Assembly: GCA_007116585.1 (NCBI GenBank)
Contig: SKIE01000133.1
Location: forward strand, 1 to 5,803
Direction: 5' to 3'
Length of the DNA: 5,803 nucleotides
Source of the DNA: Wenzhouxiangella sp.
Lineage (GTDB): Bacteria > Pseudomonadota > Gammaproteobacteria > Xanthomonadales > Wenzhouxiangellaceae
Shown here piece by piece: positions 1-5,803 of this stretch. Within the stretch, counting starts at the first letter, position 1. Every line of letters begins with the position of its first letter. Position numbers and translations under genes: made by a program. The notes under the pieces were generated by a model, which ran no database searches, was not told where the DNA came from, and worked only from the letters and a program-made list of their open reading frames with translations.

Positions 1-1244
1 CCGTGTTTGCGACCGACTGGCTGGCCGGGGCACTGCTGCTGCTGGCGGCTCCCTTGATTCCCGGTTTCATGATCATCATCGGCATGGGTGCCGAACAGAT
101 CTCGCGTCGCCAGCAGGACGCCCTCGGTCGTCTCAGTGGACTATTCTTTGACCGCCTGCAGGGCCTGGACACGCTCCGGCGCTTCGGCGCTGAAACACGC
201 GAACTTGATCGCATGCGGTCGTTCTCGGAACAGTTTCGCGAGCGAACAATGCAGGTATTGCGCGTCGCTTTTCTGTCCTCGGCCGTGCTCGAGTTCTTCA
301 GCGCAGTGGCCATCGCAACGCTGGCGATCTATATTGGCCTCGGCCTGCTGGGAATGATTGATTTTGCCGGGGCTGATTCGCTGACCTTGTTCAAGGGACT
401 TTTCATCCTGGTCCTGGCCCCGGAGTTCTTCAACCCGCTGCGCACACTTGCAACCTTCTGGCATGACCGCGCCGGCGCGCTGGCTGCCGCGCAGTCCCTG
501 CGCGAACTCCTGCAAGCACCAGCGGCTCGCACCGAACCCTCCTTCCCGGCTGAGCAAGTGCCGAACCAGCCCTGCTCTGTCCGGGTGATGGAGCTGCACA
601 AGCAGTTTGCCGGTCGGCGCGCCGTACTCAACGGCCTCGCGCTGGAAGCCAGACCGGGCGAGCGGCTGCTGATCAGCGGGCCCAGCGGATGCGGCAAATC
701 GACCCTGCTGTCGCTGCTGGCCGGCTTCGGCGAACCTGATGCCGGCGTCATCGAGATCAACAACACGCCGCTGGCCCACTTCACGCTGGCCCAGCTGGCG
801 AATCTCCGCGGCTATCTCGGGCAAAAGCCCCTGCTCTTTCCGGGCACTATCGAGGACAACATCCGTTATGGAGATGAGCAGGCTGACGAAGCTGATCTGC
901 AGCAGGCTCTGGGCTTGAGCGGCATCACAGAATTCCTTGATCAACTGCCACAGGGCCTGCAAACGCCACTGGGCGAGGACGGCCACGGGATCTCTGGTGG
1001 ACAGGCCCGGCGCCTTGCGCTGGCCCGAGCACTGCTTCGGCCCCGACCGCTGCTGCTGCTCGACGAACCCACCGCCAGCCTGGACCCGGATACTGAGCAA
1101 GCCTTCTGGCGCGCGCTCGATCAAGTTGTACAGCAGCGCCCGATGACCATGATCTGCGCCAGCCACAGCCCCCTGGCGGCTGAATGGGCTGACCGTGTGC
1201 TCAGCCTGCAGGATGGGCAGCTGCGGGAGAGTCATGGTGTCTGA
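1..1244 (+). CDS. cydD: CydD, ABC transporter subunit for cytochrome bd assembly (5' truncated)
   Basis: CydD pairs with CydC as an inner-membrane ABC transporter required for assembly of cytochrome bd. The family was described as a glutathione/cysteine exporter and more recently linked to heme. The window holds 413 complete codons from base 3. Full-length family members have roughly 550-590 residues, so about 150 N-terminal residues, including the first membrane helices, lie left of the window. The GTG at base 3 is internal, because the reading aligns with the middle of E. coli CydD. Visible parts, numbered from base 3, are membrane segments near 5-27 and 88-118, a third hydrophobic stretch near 128-140, then the ATPase domain. 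In that domain lie Walker A GPSGCGKST (226-234), Q-loop Q274, signature ISGGQ (330-334), Walker B LLLLDEP (350-356) and H-loop H388. All catalytic motifs look intact. The TGA stop lies inside the start of cydC, implying co-transcription and coupled translation. Identification is firm; the transported substrate is not shown by sequence. Confidence 0.95.
   Translation, partial: VFATDWLAGALLLLAAPLIPGFMIIIGMGAEQISRRQQDALGRLSGLFFDRLQGLDTLRRFGAETRELDRMRSFSEQFRERTMQVLRVAFLSSAVLEFFSAVAIATLAIYIGLGLLGMIDFAGADSLTLFKGLFILVLAPEFFNPLRTLATFWHDRAGALAAAQSLRELLQAPAARTEPSFPAEQVPNQPCSVRVMELHKQFAGRRAVLNGLALEARPGERLLISGPSGCGKSTLLSLLAGFGEPDAGVIEINNTPLAHFTLAQLANLRGYLGQKPLLFPGTIEDNIRYGDEQADEADLQQALGLSGITEFLDQLPQGLQTPLGEDGHGISGGQARRLALARALLRPRPLLLLDEPTASLDPDTEQAFWRALDQVVQQRPMTMICASHSPLAAEWADRVLSLQDGQLRESHGV
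1225..1229 (+). promoter_or_regulatory. Ribosome-binding site of cydC
   Basis: GGGAG lies 4 bases before ATG 1234, inside the last codons of cydD. It supports the ATG over the upstream in-frame GTG at 1195. Since cydD ends at 1244, ribosomes finishing cydD could also reinitiate here. Confidence 0.6.
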
Positions 1245-2892
1245 GCCCCTGCGTTTACGCAAGGTACTCGGCCGGCGCAGCTGGTGGCTGGTCGCCGGCG
1301 TATTGCTGATCCTGCTGAGCCTGATCGCCGGCGTGGCGCTGCTGGCGCTATCAGGCTGGTTCATCACGGCCAGCGCGCTGGCAGGGCTGGGGCTGATCAT
1401 CGGTCTGGATATTTTCACCCCCGGAGCCGGCATTCGCCTGGCCGCGGTCGGGCGAACAGTATCGCGCTACCTTGAGCGCCTAGTGACCCACGAGGCCACT
1501 TTCCGCCTGTTGTCGGACCTGCGCGGCGAGGTGTTCGCGCGCCTGCTGCAGCTGGATGAATTCCAGCATCGCGGCCTGCGCCGTGGCGACACCCTGAACC
1601 GTCTCACGGCCGACGTCGACACCCTGGATCACCTGTTCCTGGGCGTGCTCGGCCCCACTATCGCAGCTCTGCTTCTGACGCTCTCAGCCGCGCTGTTGCT
1701 GGGGCTGTTCATTGATCCCTGGCTGGGTCTGGCCGGCGGCCTGCTGCTAGCCATCAACCCCACTCTGACCGAGCTCAGCCGAAGACGCGGACGCCAGGCC
1801 AGTCACATGCTGGTAGCCGCCGTGCCGGATCTGCGGCGGGATGCCACCATCAGCCTCGAGGGCTTGGCCGATCTGACGGCATTTGACCGCATCGGACAGC
1901 GACAGCAGCAGTGGGATGCCCAGTCCAGCCGCCTGATCGCGCTGCAGGAACGAATTGCTCGCCTCGATGCCACCAGCCAGGGTCTGGTCACGATGAGCGG
2001 CTTTATTGCAGTCTGGCTGGCACTGGTCATCGGCATTCATTTGTTCGAGAGTGATTTGATCAGCGGCCCCGTACTCGGCCTGGTGGTGTTTGCCATGCTC
2101 GGGCTGGGCGAGGCCTGGCAGGCGCTTCCAGCCGCCTGGCGCAAGCTGGAGCAAAGCCGCGGCGCGCATGCCCGCGTGGTCGAACTGACCGCCACGGAGC
2201 CCTTGCTGGCCGTCCCTGCAAAGCCGCGTACTCCCGTGAGCAACGCGCTCGGCATTGACCACCTCCACTTTCGCTATGGGCCGGAGCGGCCGTGGATATT
2301 CCGCGACTTCAGCCTGCAGATTGCCAGCGGCGAGCGCGTTGGGTTGATTGGGCCCAGCGGTGGCGGCAAGACCACGCTGGCATTGCTGATTCAGCGCCAG
2401 CTCGATCCGGTTAAAGGCCGGGTTCTACTCGGCGAGGACGATCTCCGAGACCTGGATCCCGCGGCCTACCGCCGCCATGTCGGCGTGCTCTCACAGCAGC
2501 CGATGCTGTTTCGCGACACCATCGCCGAAAACCTGCGCATCGCACGCCCGGACGCTGACGATGTTCAGCTGGGCCAGGCACTGGCCACCGCCGGCCTGGC
2601 TGAATTCATGGATGGCCTGGACGACGGCCTTGAGACCTGGCTGGACGAGGCCGGCGGTAACGTATCGGGCGGCGAGGCAAGACGGCTCGCGCTGGCTAGA
2701 CTAGTGCTGACCGATTGCCCGATCGTCATTCTTGATGAACCGACCACCGGCCTGGACCACGCGACGGCCAAGGCGCTGAGCCAGACGCTGGATGACTGGT
2801 TGAGCGATCGCACGACGATCATGATCACCCACGATCCGGCCACGCTGCCGCCGCATGACCGGCTTGTTCAGCTGGAATCCGGGCTCAGATAG
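1234..2892 (+). CDS. cydC: CydC, ABC transporter subunit for cytochrome bd assembly
   Basis: CydC is the partner half-transporter of CydD in the inner membrane. The protein has 552 residues, normal for the family. I chose ATG 1234 because it follows a GGGAG ribosome-binding site and its product starts like other CydC proteins. The longer frame from GTG 1195 would add 13 residues deep inside cydD. The N-terminal half is a six-helix membrane domain, with hydrophobic stretches near 18-40, 48-60, 136-158, 162-175, 250-270 and 278-292. It includes the CydC hallmark LSGWF (39-43) and the segment ERLVTHEATF (81-90). H86 in that segment aligns by eye with E. coli H85, which I recall as a heme ligand. 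The ATPase half has Walker A GPSGGGKTT (373-381), Q421, signature VSGGE (477-481), Walker B IVILDEP (497-503) and H533. The signature has E where Q is commoner, which is seen in other ABC proteins. It overlaps cydD by 11 bases. The TAG stop is 6 bases from the stop of the convergent gene. Confidence 0.96.
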   Translation: MVSEPLRLRKVLGRRSWWLVAGVLLILLSLIAGVALLALSGWFITASALAGLGLIIGLDIFTPGAGIRLAAVGRTVSRYLERLVTHEATFRLLSDLRGEVFARLLQLDEFQHRGLRRGDTLNRLTADVDTLDHLFLGVLGPTIAALLLTLSAALLLGLFIDPWLGLAGGLLLAINPTLTELSRRRGRQASHMLVAAVPDLRRDATISLEGLADLTAFDRIGQRQQQWDAQSSRLIALQERIARLDATSQGLVTMSGFIAVWLALVIGIHLFESDLISGPVLGLVVFAMLGLGEAWQALPAAWRKLEQSRGAHARVVELTATEPLLAVPAKPRTPVSNALGIDHLHFRYGPERPWIFRDFSLQIASGERVGLIGPSGGGKTTLALLIQRQLDPVKGRVLLGEDDLRDLDPAAYRRHVGVLSQQPMLFRDTIAENLRIARPDADDVQLGQALATAGLAEFMDGLDDGLETWLDEAGGNVSGGEARRLALARLVLTDCPIVILDEPTTGLDHATAKALSQTLDDWLSDRTTIMITHDPATLPPHDRLVQLESGLR

Positions 2893-2898
2893 CGAGTG

Positions 2899-4056
2899 TT
2901 ACCGCGGCTGCAACTTGGGCGCTTTGCTCACGAACAGAACGGCCAGCAACGGCGGCACCACCAACAAGAGTTGATCGGGCCGGTTCTGGAACAGCCCCGG
3001 CCAGCCTAGAATCAGGCTGCCAAGCGCTACGCCCGCCAGCAGCAGCGCAGGCAAACGCCCGGCGCGGGCGGATGGCCACCACAACAGCCACCACAGGGGA
3101 TGCAGCAACAGCAGCATCGCGTTATGCCAGGTGTCATGGTGCCCACTAGCCAGCCACATCAGCAACAGCAGGCTGCCGGCTGATCCGGCCAGCAGAACGC
3201 CGAGATGCCAGGGCCACCTTGACCAGCGCCGCCGAACGCCCAGCACAGGGAGCATGATCAACACGGCCGCGCTTGCACCCACTTGTAACATCGACGCCCA
3301 AACGCTGCGCGGATGCTCCGGCGGCTGGAAAACCTGCGGGTCGTGCAGCAGGCGGGTTTCAATGACCAGCGGCTCACCATTAATGGTTACGGTATCAAGC
3401 CAACGCGCCAGCGCGTCGGGCAGAAAACTCTCCTCCCAGGCCGAAATCGGCTGATCAATGCTCGGGCCCATCAGCAGCATGATCCCGGTCTGGACCCAGG
3501 GCCGGGACGCACTCATGCGACGCGTATGATCACGGAAGTTCAGCCGGGCCGGCTCGCCGCGCAGCTTGGGCTCCAGTTCACCGCCCAGCACCTCGTCGAG
3601 CAGGTCGCGCAGCCAGGTTGAGCAGTTATTGCGGAAATAGTCGTACTCGTAGTACTGGGGATGCGGATAGATGGCGTCATGGATCGAGCGCTGCAGGGCC
3701 CTCACCTGTTCAGGCGCCAGGTTCAGCCGCTGGGCCTGGATGGAACGCTGGCGCCCGCGGTAGAAGTCGAATTCACGCTGAGCCTGGCTGCTGGCACCGT
3801 AGTACAGCATGATGCCGCGGGCGAAATCCAGGTGGAAACCCGGCCGGTCGATTTCGAAGTAACCGAAACTGTAGGTGTGATCCAGCCCGGTAGCCGGGTC
3901 ACGCAGCCACAGCGCGTTATGGCCGAACAACTCCCAGACCTCCGCGCCCGGACCATAGGTCACCAGCCAGGCTTCCTGGGCACGAGCACCCGGAACGGAC
4001 AGCACCAGCAGGACAAGCAGCCACAGGCCGCGCCACAGCGGGCGACCTGCACTCAT
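2899..4056 (-). CDS. DUF4105 / Lnb-like protein: secreted His-Cys domain plus five membrane helices, in the lnt position
   Basis: The product has 385 residues. A signal peptide (1-26, likely cleaved after ARA) is followed by a periplasmic DUF4105 domain (about 27-240) and five hydrophobic helices near 252-274, 283-303, 311-328, 335-352 and 361-377. The domain carries FGHNALWLRD, giving H46, and YFRNNCSTWLRD, giving C145. These are the expected catalytic His and Cys of this papain/NlpC-like fold. The same layout is known from the Bacteroides lipoprotein N-acyltransferase Lnb, and the segment around 305-322 (HH, N312, HPLWW) resembles the motif I recall in that family's membrane region. The gene starts with ATGA overlapping the corC stop. 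I see no good ribosome-binding site, so translation probably depends on coupling to corC. In E. coli this operon slot holds lnt, so transfer of an acyl chain to apolipoproteins at the outer face of the inner membrane is a reasonable inference, not proven. It could instead be another cysteine hydrolase or acyltransferase. Membership of the family is secure; the reaction is not. Confidence 0.85.
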   Translation of the reverse strand: MSAGRPLWRGLWLLVLLVLSVPGARAQEAWLVTYGPGAEVWELFGHNALWLRDPATGLDHTYSFGYFEIDRPGFHLDFARGIMLYYGASSQAQREFDFYRGRQRSIQAQRLNLAPEQVRALQRSIHDAIYPHPQYYEYDYFRNNCSTWLRDLLDEVLGGELEPKLRGEPARLNFRDHTRRMSASRPWVQTGIMLLMGPSIDQPISAWEESFLPDALARWLDTVTINGEPLVIETRLLHDPQVFQPPEHPRSVWASMLQVGASAAVLIMLPVLGVRRRWSRWPWHLGVLLAGSAGSLLLLMWLASGHHDTWHNAMLLLLHPLWWLLWWPSARAGRLPALLLAGVALGSLILGWPGLFQNRPDQLLLVVPPLLAVLFVSKAPKLQPR

Positions 4057-4898
4057 CCGTTCTGGCGCCGTATCACCATGGCGTGCAAACGGCGATCGTC
4101 GGCGCTTTCGACCTCAAACTCCCAATCACCGATGGTGACCGCCTCGCCGGGCTCCGGCAGCCGGCCAAACTCAGCCACAACCAGCCCGCCGATGGTGTCG
4201 TAGTCATTGTCGCGGAATGACGTACCCATAGCATCGTTGAAATCATCAATCGGCGTCAGCGCCTGGATACGATACAGCCCTTCGCCGATGCGATCGACAT
4301 CCTTTACCGCCTCTGCGTCGTGCTCGTCATCAATGTCACCGACGATTTCCTCGAGAACGTCTTCGATGGTGACCAGACCGGACACGCCACCGTATTCGTC
4401 GACCACGATCGCCATGTGATTCTTGCTCGCCCGGAACTCGCGCAGCAACACATTCAGCCGCTTGGATTCCGGGATGATCACCGGCGGGCGCATCAGGTCG
4501 GCCATGACCAGCTCGCGATGATCGGAAAACAACTGCAGCAGGTCCTTGGCCAGCAGAATGCCGCGCACTTCGTCGCGATCATCGCCGACCACAGGGAAGC
4601 GCGAATGGCCGGATTCGGTGATGATCGGCATGATGTCGCTCAACGAGGCCGTTTCGGCAATCACCACCATGTGTGAGCGCGGCACCATGACATCCCGAAC
4701 CTGCAGTTCGTCGACCTCCAGCGCGCCTTCCAGCATCGCCAGCGTGTCTTCCTCGATCAGGCCCTGTGCAGCGACATCGCGCAGCAGTTCAACCAGGTCA
4801 TCACGGCTTTTGGGCTCGCCGCCGAAAGCCCGGCCCAGCTTTTCCAGCCAGGTGCGGGAGGCAGGACCGTTAGCGGCCGAATGATTGTCTTCGTTCAT
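4053..4898 (-). CDS. corC: CorC/YbeX, CBS-pair and transporter-associated domain protein
   Basis: The protein has 281 residues and is close to E. coli YbeX/CorC (about 290) from end to end. It was named for magnesium/cobalt efflux with CorA. Later work on E. coli YbeX ties it to ribosome/rRNA metabolism, which fits its neighbours YbeZ and YbeY. A charged N-terminal region (1-65, with GEPKSRDDL at 27-35) is followed by two CBS domains, about 69-127 (VRDVMVPRSHM, HSRFPV) and 135-190 (HMAIVVDEYGG, SGLVTIEDVLEEIVG). These bind adenine nucleotides in relatives. The CorC/HlyC domain spans about 202-279 and includes DTIGGLV. No membrane DUF21 segment is present, so this is the cytosolic short form. 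ATG 4898 is the only sensible start, since an in-frame TAG lies 42 bases upstream with no other start codon between. The stop overlaps the next gene by 4 bases, and a 54-base spacer separates it from ybeY. Confidence 0.95.
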   Translation of the reverse strand: MNEDNHSAANGPASRTWLEKLGRAFGGEPKSRDDLVELLRDVAAQGLIEEDTLAMLEGALEVDELQVRDVMVPRSHMVVIAETASLSDIMPIITESGHSRFPVVGDDRDEVRGILLAKDLLQLFSDHRELVMADLMRPPVIIPESKRLNVLLREFRASKNHMAIVVDEYGGVSGLVTIEDVLEEIVGDIDDEHDAEAVKDVDRIGEGLYRIQALTPIDDFNDAMGTSFRDNDYDTIGGLVVAEFGRLPEPGEAVTIGDWEFEVESADDRRLHAMVIRRQNG

Positions 4899-4952
4899 GA
4901 GGCACCCTGGGCCGGCGGTCGCCGCCCGGGCCGGCGTCTAGGAGGAGGTTGG
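4899..4952 (-). other. GC-rich ybeY-corC spacer with direct and inverted repeats
   Basis: This 54-base spacer is the only real gap in the minus-strand operon. GGGCCGGCG occurs twice (4909-4917 and 4928-4936). The self-complementary hexamer GCCGGC inside each copy (4911-4916, 4930-4935) can pair with the other. An alternative hairpin GGCGG/CCGCC with a 3-base loop lies at 4914-4926. On the mRNA the upstream part contains CCTCCTCC (4941-4948), the complement of a strong ribosome-binding site. There is no U-run, so it is not an intrinsic terminator. A role in tuning corC translation or processing the transcript is inference only. Confidence 0.5.
4903..4908 (-). promoter_or_regulatory. Probable ribosome-binding site of corC
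   Basis: AGGGTG on the minus strand lies 4 bases before ATG 4898. It is the only purine-rich match to the 16S tail in the spacer and sits at the foot of the GC-rich, foldable stretch, so its accessibility may depend on that structure. Confidence 0.5.
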
Positions 4953-5411
4953 TCAGGATCCATCGTGGTTGTCATAGGGGTTGGCAAAGCCGAGGCCGGC
5001 CATCAGCTCGATTTCACGAGCCTCCATCGCCTGAGCCTCTTGAGCCTGTATATGGTCAAAGCCCAGCAGATGCAAGAGGCCGTGGATGGTCAAATGCGCC
5101 CAGTGGGACTCGGGCGATTTACCCTGCTCCATGGCCTCGCGCGCGATCACCGGTGCACACAAGACCACATCGCCGAGTACCCGCACGCCGTCCACGTCCG
5201 GATGATCGGCCGGAAAACTCAGCACGTTGGTCGCTGAGTCCTTGCCGCGCCATTCTCGATTCAGTGCCCAACCCTCGGCCTGATCGACAATGCGCAGGTT
5301 GACCATGACGGGGCCCGAGCCCGACAGCGCGTGCTGGGCCCAGGCCTTGAAGCTGGCATCGCCGGGCAGATCCGGGGCCTCGAGCTGACGCTGGATATCG
5401 AGATCAATCAC
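4953..5411 (-). CDS. ybeY: YbeY, rRNA maturation endoribonuclease
   Basis: YbeY is a zinc-dependent single-strand endoribonuclease acting in 16S rRNA 3' end maturation and ribosome quality control in the cytosol. The product has 152 residues (E. coli: 155). The family's zinc motif HxxxHxxxxxH is complete as [11 protein letters not shown], with H110, H114 and H120. The conserved [13 protein letters not shown] block (55-67) includes R55, the equivalent of the conserved substrate-site arginine, and the [10 protein letters not shown] strand (79-88) is also typical. I chose the GTG at 5411 because its product begins where relatives begin, AGGTGAG (5417-5423) lies 5 bases upstream, and it overlaps the ybeZ stop as GTGA. 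That overlap suggests coupled translation with ybeZ, which is usual for this pair. It is a complete gene of normal length with no odd features. Confidence 0.96.
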   Translation of the reverse strand: MIDLDIQRQLEAPDLPGDASFKAWAQHALSGSGPVMVNLRIVDQAEGWALNREWRGKDSATNVLSFPADHPDVDGVRVLGDVVLCAPVIAREAMEQGKSPESHWAHLTIHGLLHLLGFDHIQAQEAQAMEAREIELMAGLGFANPYDNHDGS

Positions 5412-5803
5412 GCAGTCTCACCTGCGGAAGGGCTTTCAGCGGCTTCGTAGGCCTCTACAATGCGCCGCACGATGGGGTGGCGGACCACATCACGTGCGTC
5501 AAAAAAAGTCTGACTGACGCCTTCGACATTGCGCAACAGGCCCACCGCCTGACGCAGCCCGGAAGTCACCTTGGGCGGCAGATCGACCTGGGTCAGGTCG
5601 CCGGTAATCACCGCTTTCGACCCGAATCCGATTCGGGTCAGGAACATCTTCATCTGCTCCGAAGTGGTGTTTTGCGCCTCATCAAGAATCACGAACGCGT
5701 CATTGAGGGTGCGGCCGCGCATGTAGGCCAGCGGTGCCACTTCGATCACGTTGCGCTCGGTCAGGCGCGCGGCCCGTTCAAAGCCCAGCATCTCGTAGAG
5801 CGC
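5408..5803 (-). CDS. ybeZ: YbeZ, PhoH-like ATPase (C-terminal part; N-terminus beyond right edge)
   Basis: YbeZ is a PhoH-family P-loop NTPase, a putative RNA helicase-like partner of YbeY in rRNA metabolism. Only the last 131 residues are in the window, against about 330-350 in full proteins. The Walker A motif is therefore not visible. Numbered from base 5803, the family's Walker B VILDEAQN (38-45), the following [19 protein letters not shown] block (about 51-69) and the C-terminal [17 protein letters not shown] are present and close to E. coli YbeZ. ATG 5791 is internal: the codons before it (ALYE) continue the conserved sequence, and the open frame runs off the edge. The stop overlaps the ybeY start by 4 bases. 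A run of seven T's on the coding strand (5507-5501) encodes the end of Thr and two Phe codons. Confidence 0.95.
   Translation of the reverse strand, partial: ALYEMLGFERAARLTERNVIEVAPLAYMRGRTLNDAFVILDEAQNTTSEQMKMFLTRIGFGSKAVITGDLTQVDLPPKVTSGLRQAVGLLRNVEGVSQTFFDARDVVRHPIVRRIVEAYEAAESPSAGETA
5417..5423 (-). promoter_or_regulatory. Ribosome-binding site of ybeY
   Basis: AGGTGAG on the minus strand sits 5 bases before the GTG at 5411, within the final codons of ybeZ. It decides in favour of this non-ATG start. Confidence 0.65.

Noticed and set aside
3..5. GTG as a start of the first gene
   Set aside because: The encoded sequence aligns with the middle of CydD, so the gene is cut by the window edge and this codon is internal.
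1195..1233. Earlier GTG start for cydC
   Set aside because: The extra 13 residues lie wholly inside cydD, do not resemble CydC N-termini and lack a better ribosome-binding site than ATG 1234.
141..1433. A 430-codon open frame on the minus strand across cydD and the start of cydC
   Set aside because: It is antisense to firmly identified genes, its product is low in recognisable motifs and rich in Arg/Gln/Ala as expected of a shadow frame in GC-rich DNA, and no family is recognisable.
3002..3019. Hairpin CAGCCT-agaatc-AGGCTG as a terminator for cydDC
   Set aside because: The stem is only 6 bases, has no T-run after it on either strand, and lies over 100 bases inside the coding sequence of the Lnb-like gene.
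3661..4203. A 180-codon plus-strand open frame opposite the Lnb-like gene and corC
   Set aside because: It crosses the junction of two well-supported minus-strand genes, has no convincing start signal and shows no recognisable domain.
4941..4948. GGAGGAGG on the plus strand as a ribosome-binding site for a plus-strand gene
   Set aside because: The nearest plausible start codons are poorly spaced, and the frames beyond are antisense to ybeY with no recognisable product.
5789..5791. ATG as the start of ybeZ
   Set aside because: The frame stays open to the right edge with conserved residues before the ATG, and a 127-residue PhoH protein would lack the Walker A motif.

Overview
The window is GC-rich, gene-dense bacterial DNA. 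The YbeZ, YbeY, CorC/YbeX, CydD and CydC sequences all resemble their Enterobacteria/Pseudomonas counterparts along their length, and the order ybeZ-ybeY-ybeX is the classical proteobacterial one. The source is therefore most likely a gammaproteobacterium with respiratory metabolism (cytochrome bd maturation). I cannot name the genus from the sequence.

Left part, plus strand (1-2892): the 3' three quarters of cydD, cut by the left edge, followed by complete cydC. The two overlap by 11 bases and clearly form one transcription unit. Together they encode the heterodimeric ABC transporter CydDC of the inner membrane, which is needed to assemble cytochrome bd and periplasmic c-type cytochromes. 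Both nucleotide-binding domains carry intact Walker A, Q-loop, signature, Walker B and H-loop motifs.

Right part, minus strand (5803 down to 2899): an operon read right to left. It holds ybeZ (PhoH-like ATPase, N-terminus beyond the right edge), ybeY (rRNA-processing endoribonuclease), corC/ybeX (CBS-pair protein), and a last gene for a secreted/membrane DUF4105 protein resembling the Bacteroides lipoprotein N-acyltransferase Lnb. Two of the three junctions are 4-base start/stop overlaps (GTGA, ATGA). The third is a 54-base, very GC-rich spacer before corC. The two units converge tail to tail with only 6 bases between stop codons and no recognisable intrinsic terminator.

The main point of interest is the last gene. 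In E. coli the position just after ybeX is held by lnt, the apolipoprotein N-acyltransferase. Here that slot holds an unrelated protein with a signal peptide, a papain/NlpC-like His-Cys pair and five C-terminal membrane helices, the architecture of Lnb. This suggests in-place, non-orthologous replacement of the last step of lipoprotein maturation in a proteobacterium, or an auxiliary enzyme of that step. No RNA genes, mobile elements, CRISPR arrays or promoters were found. No gene-free stretch exceeds 54 bases.
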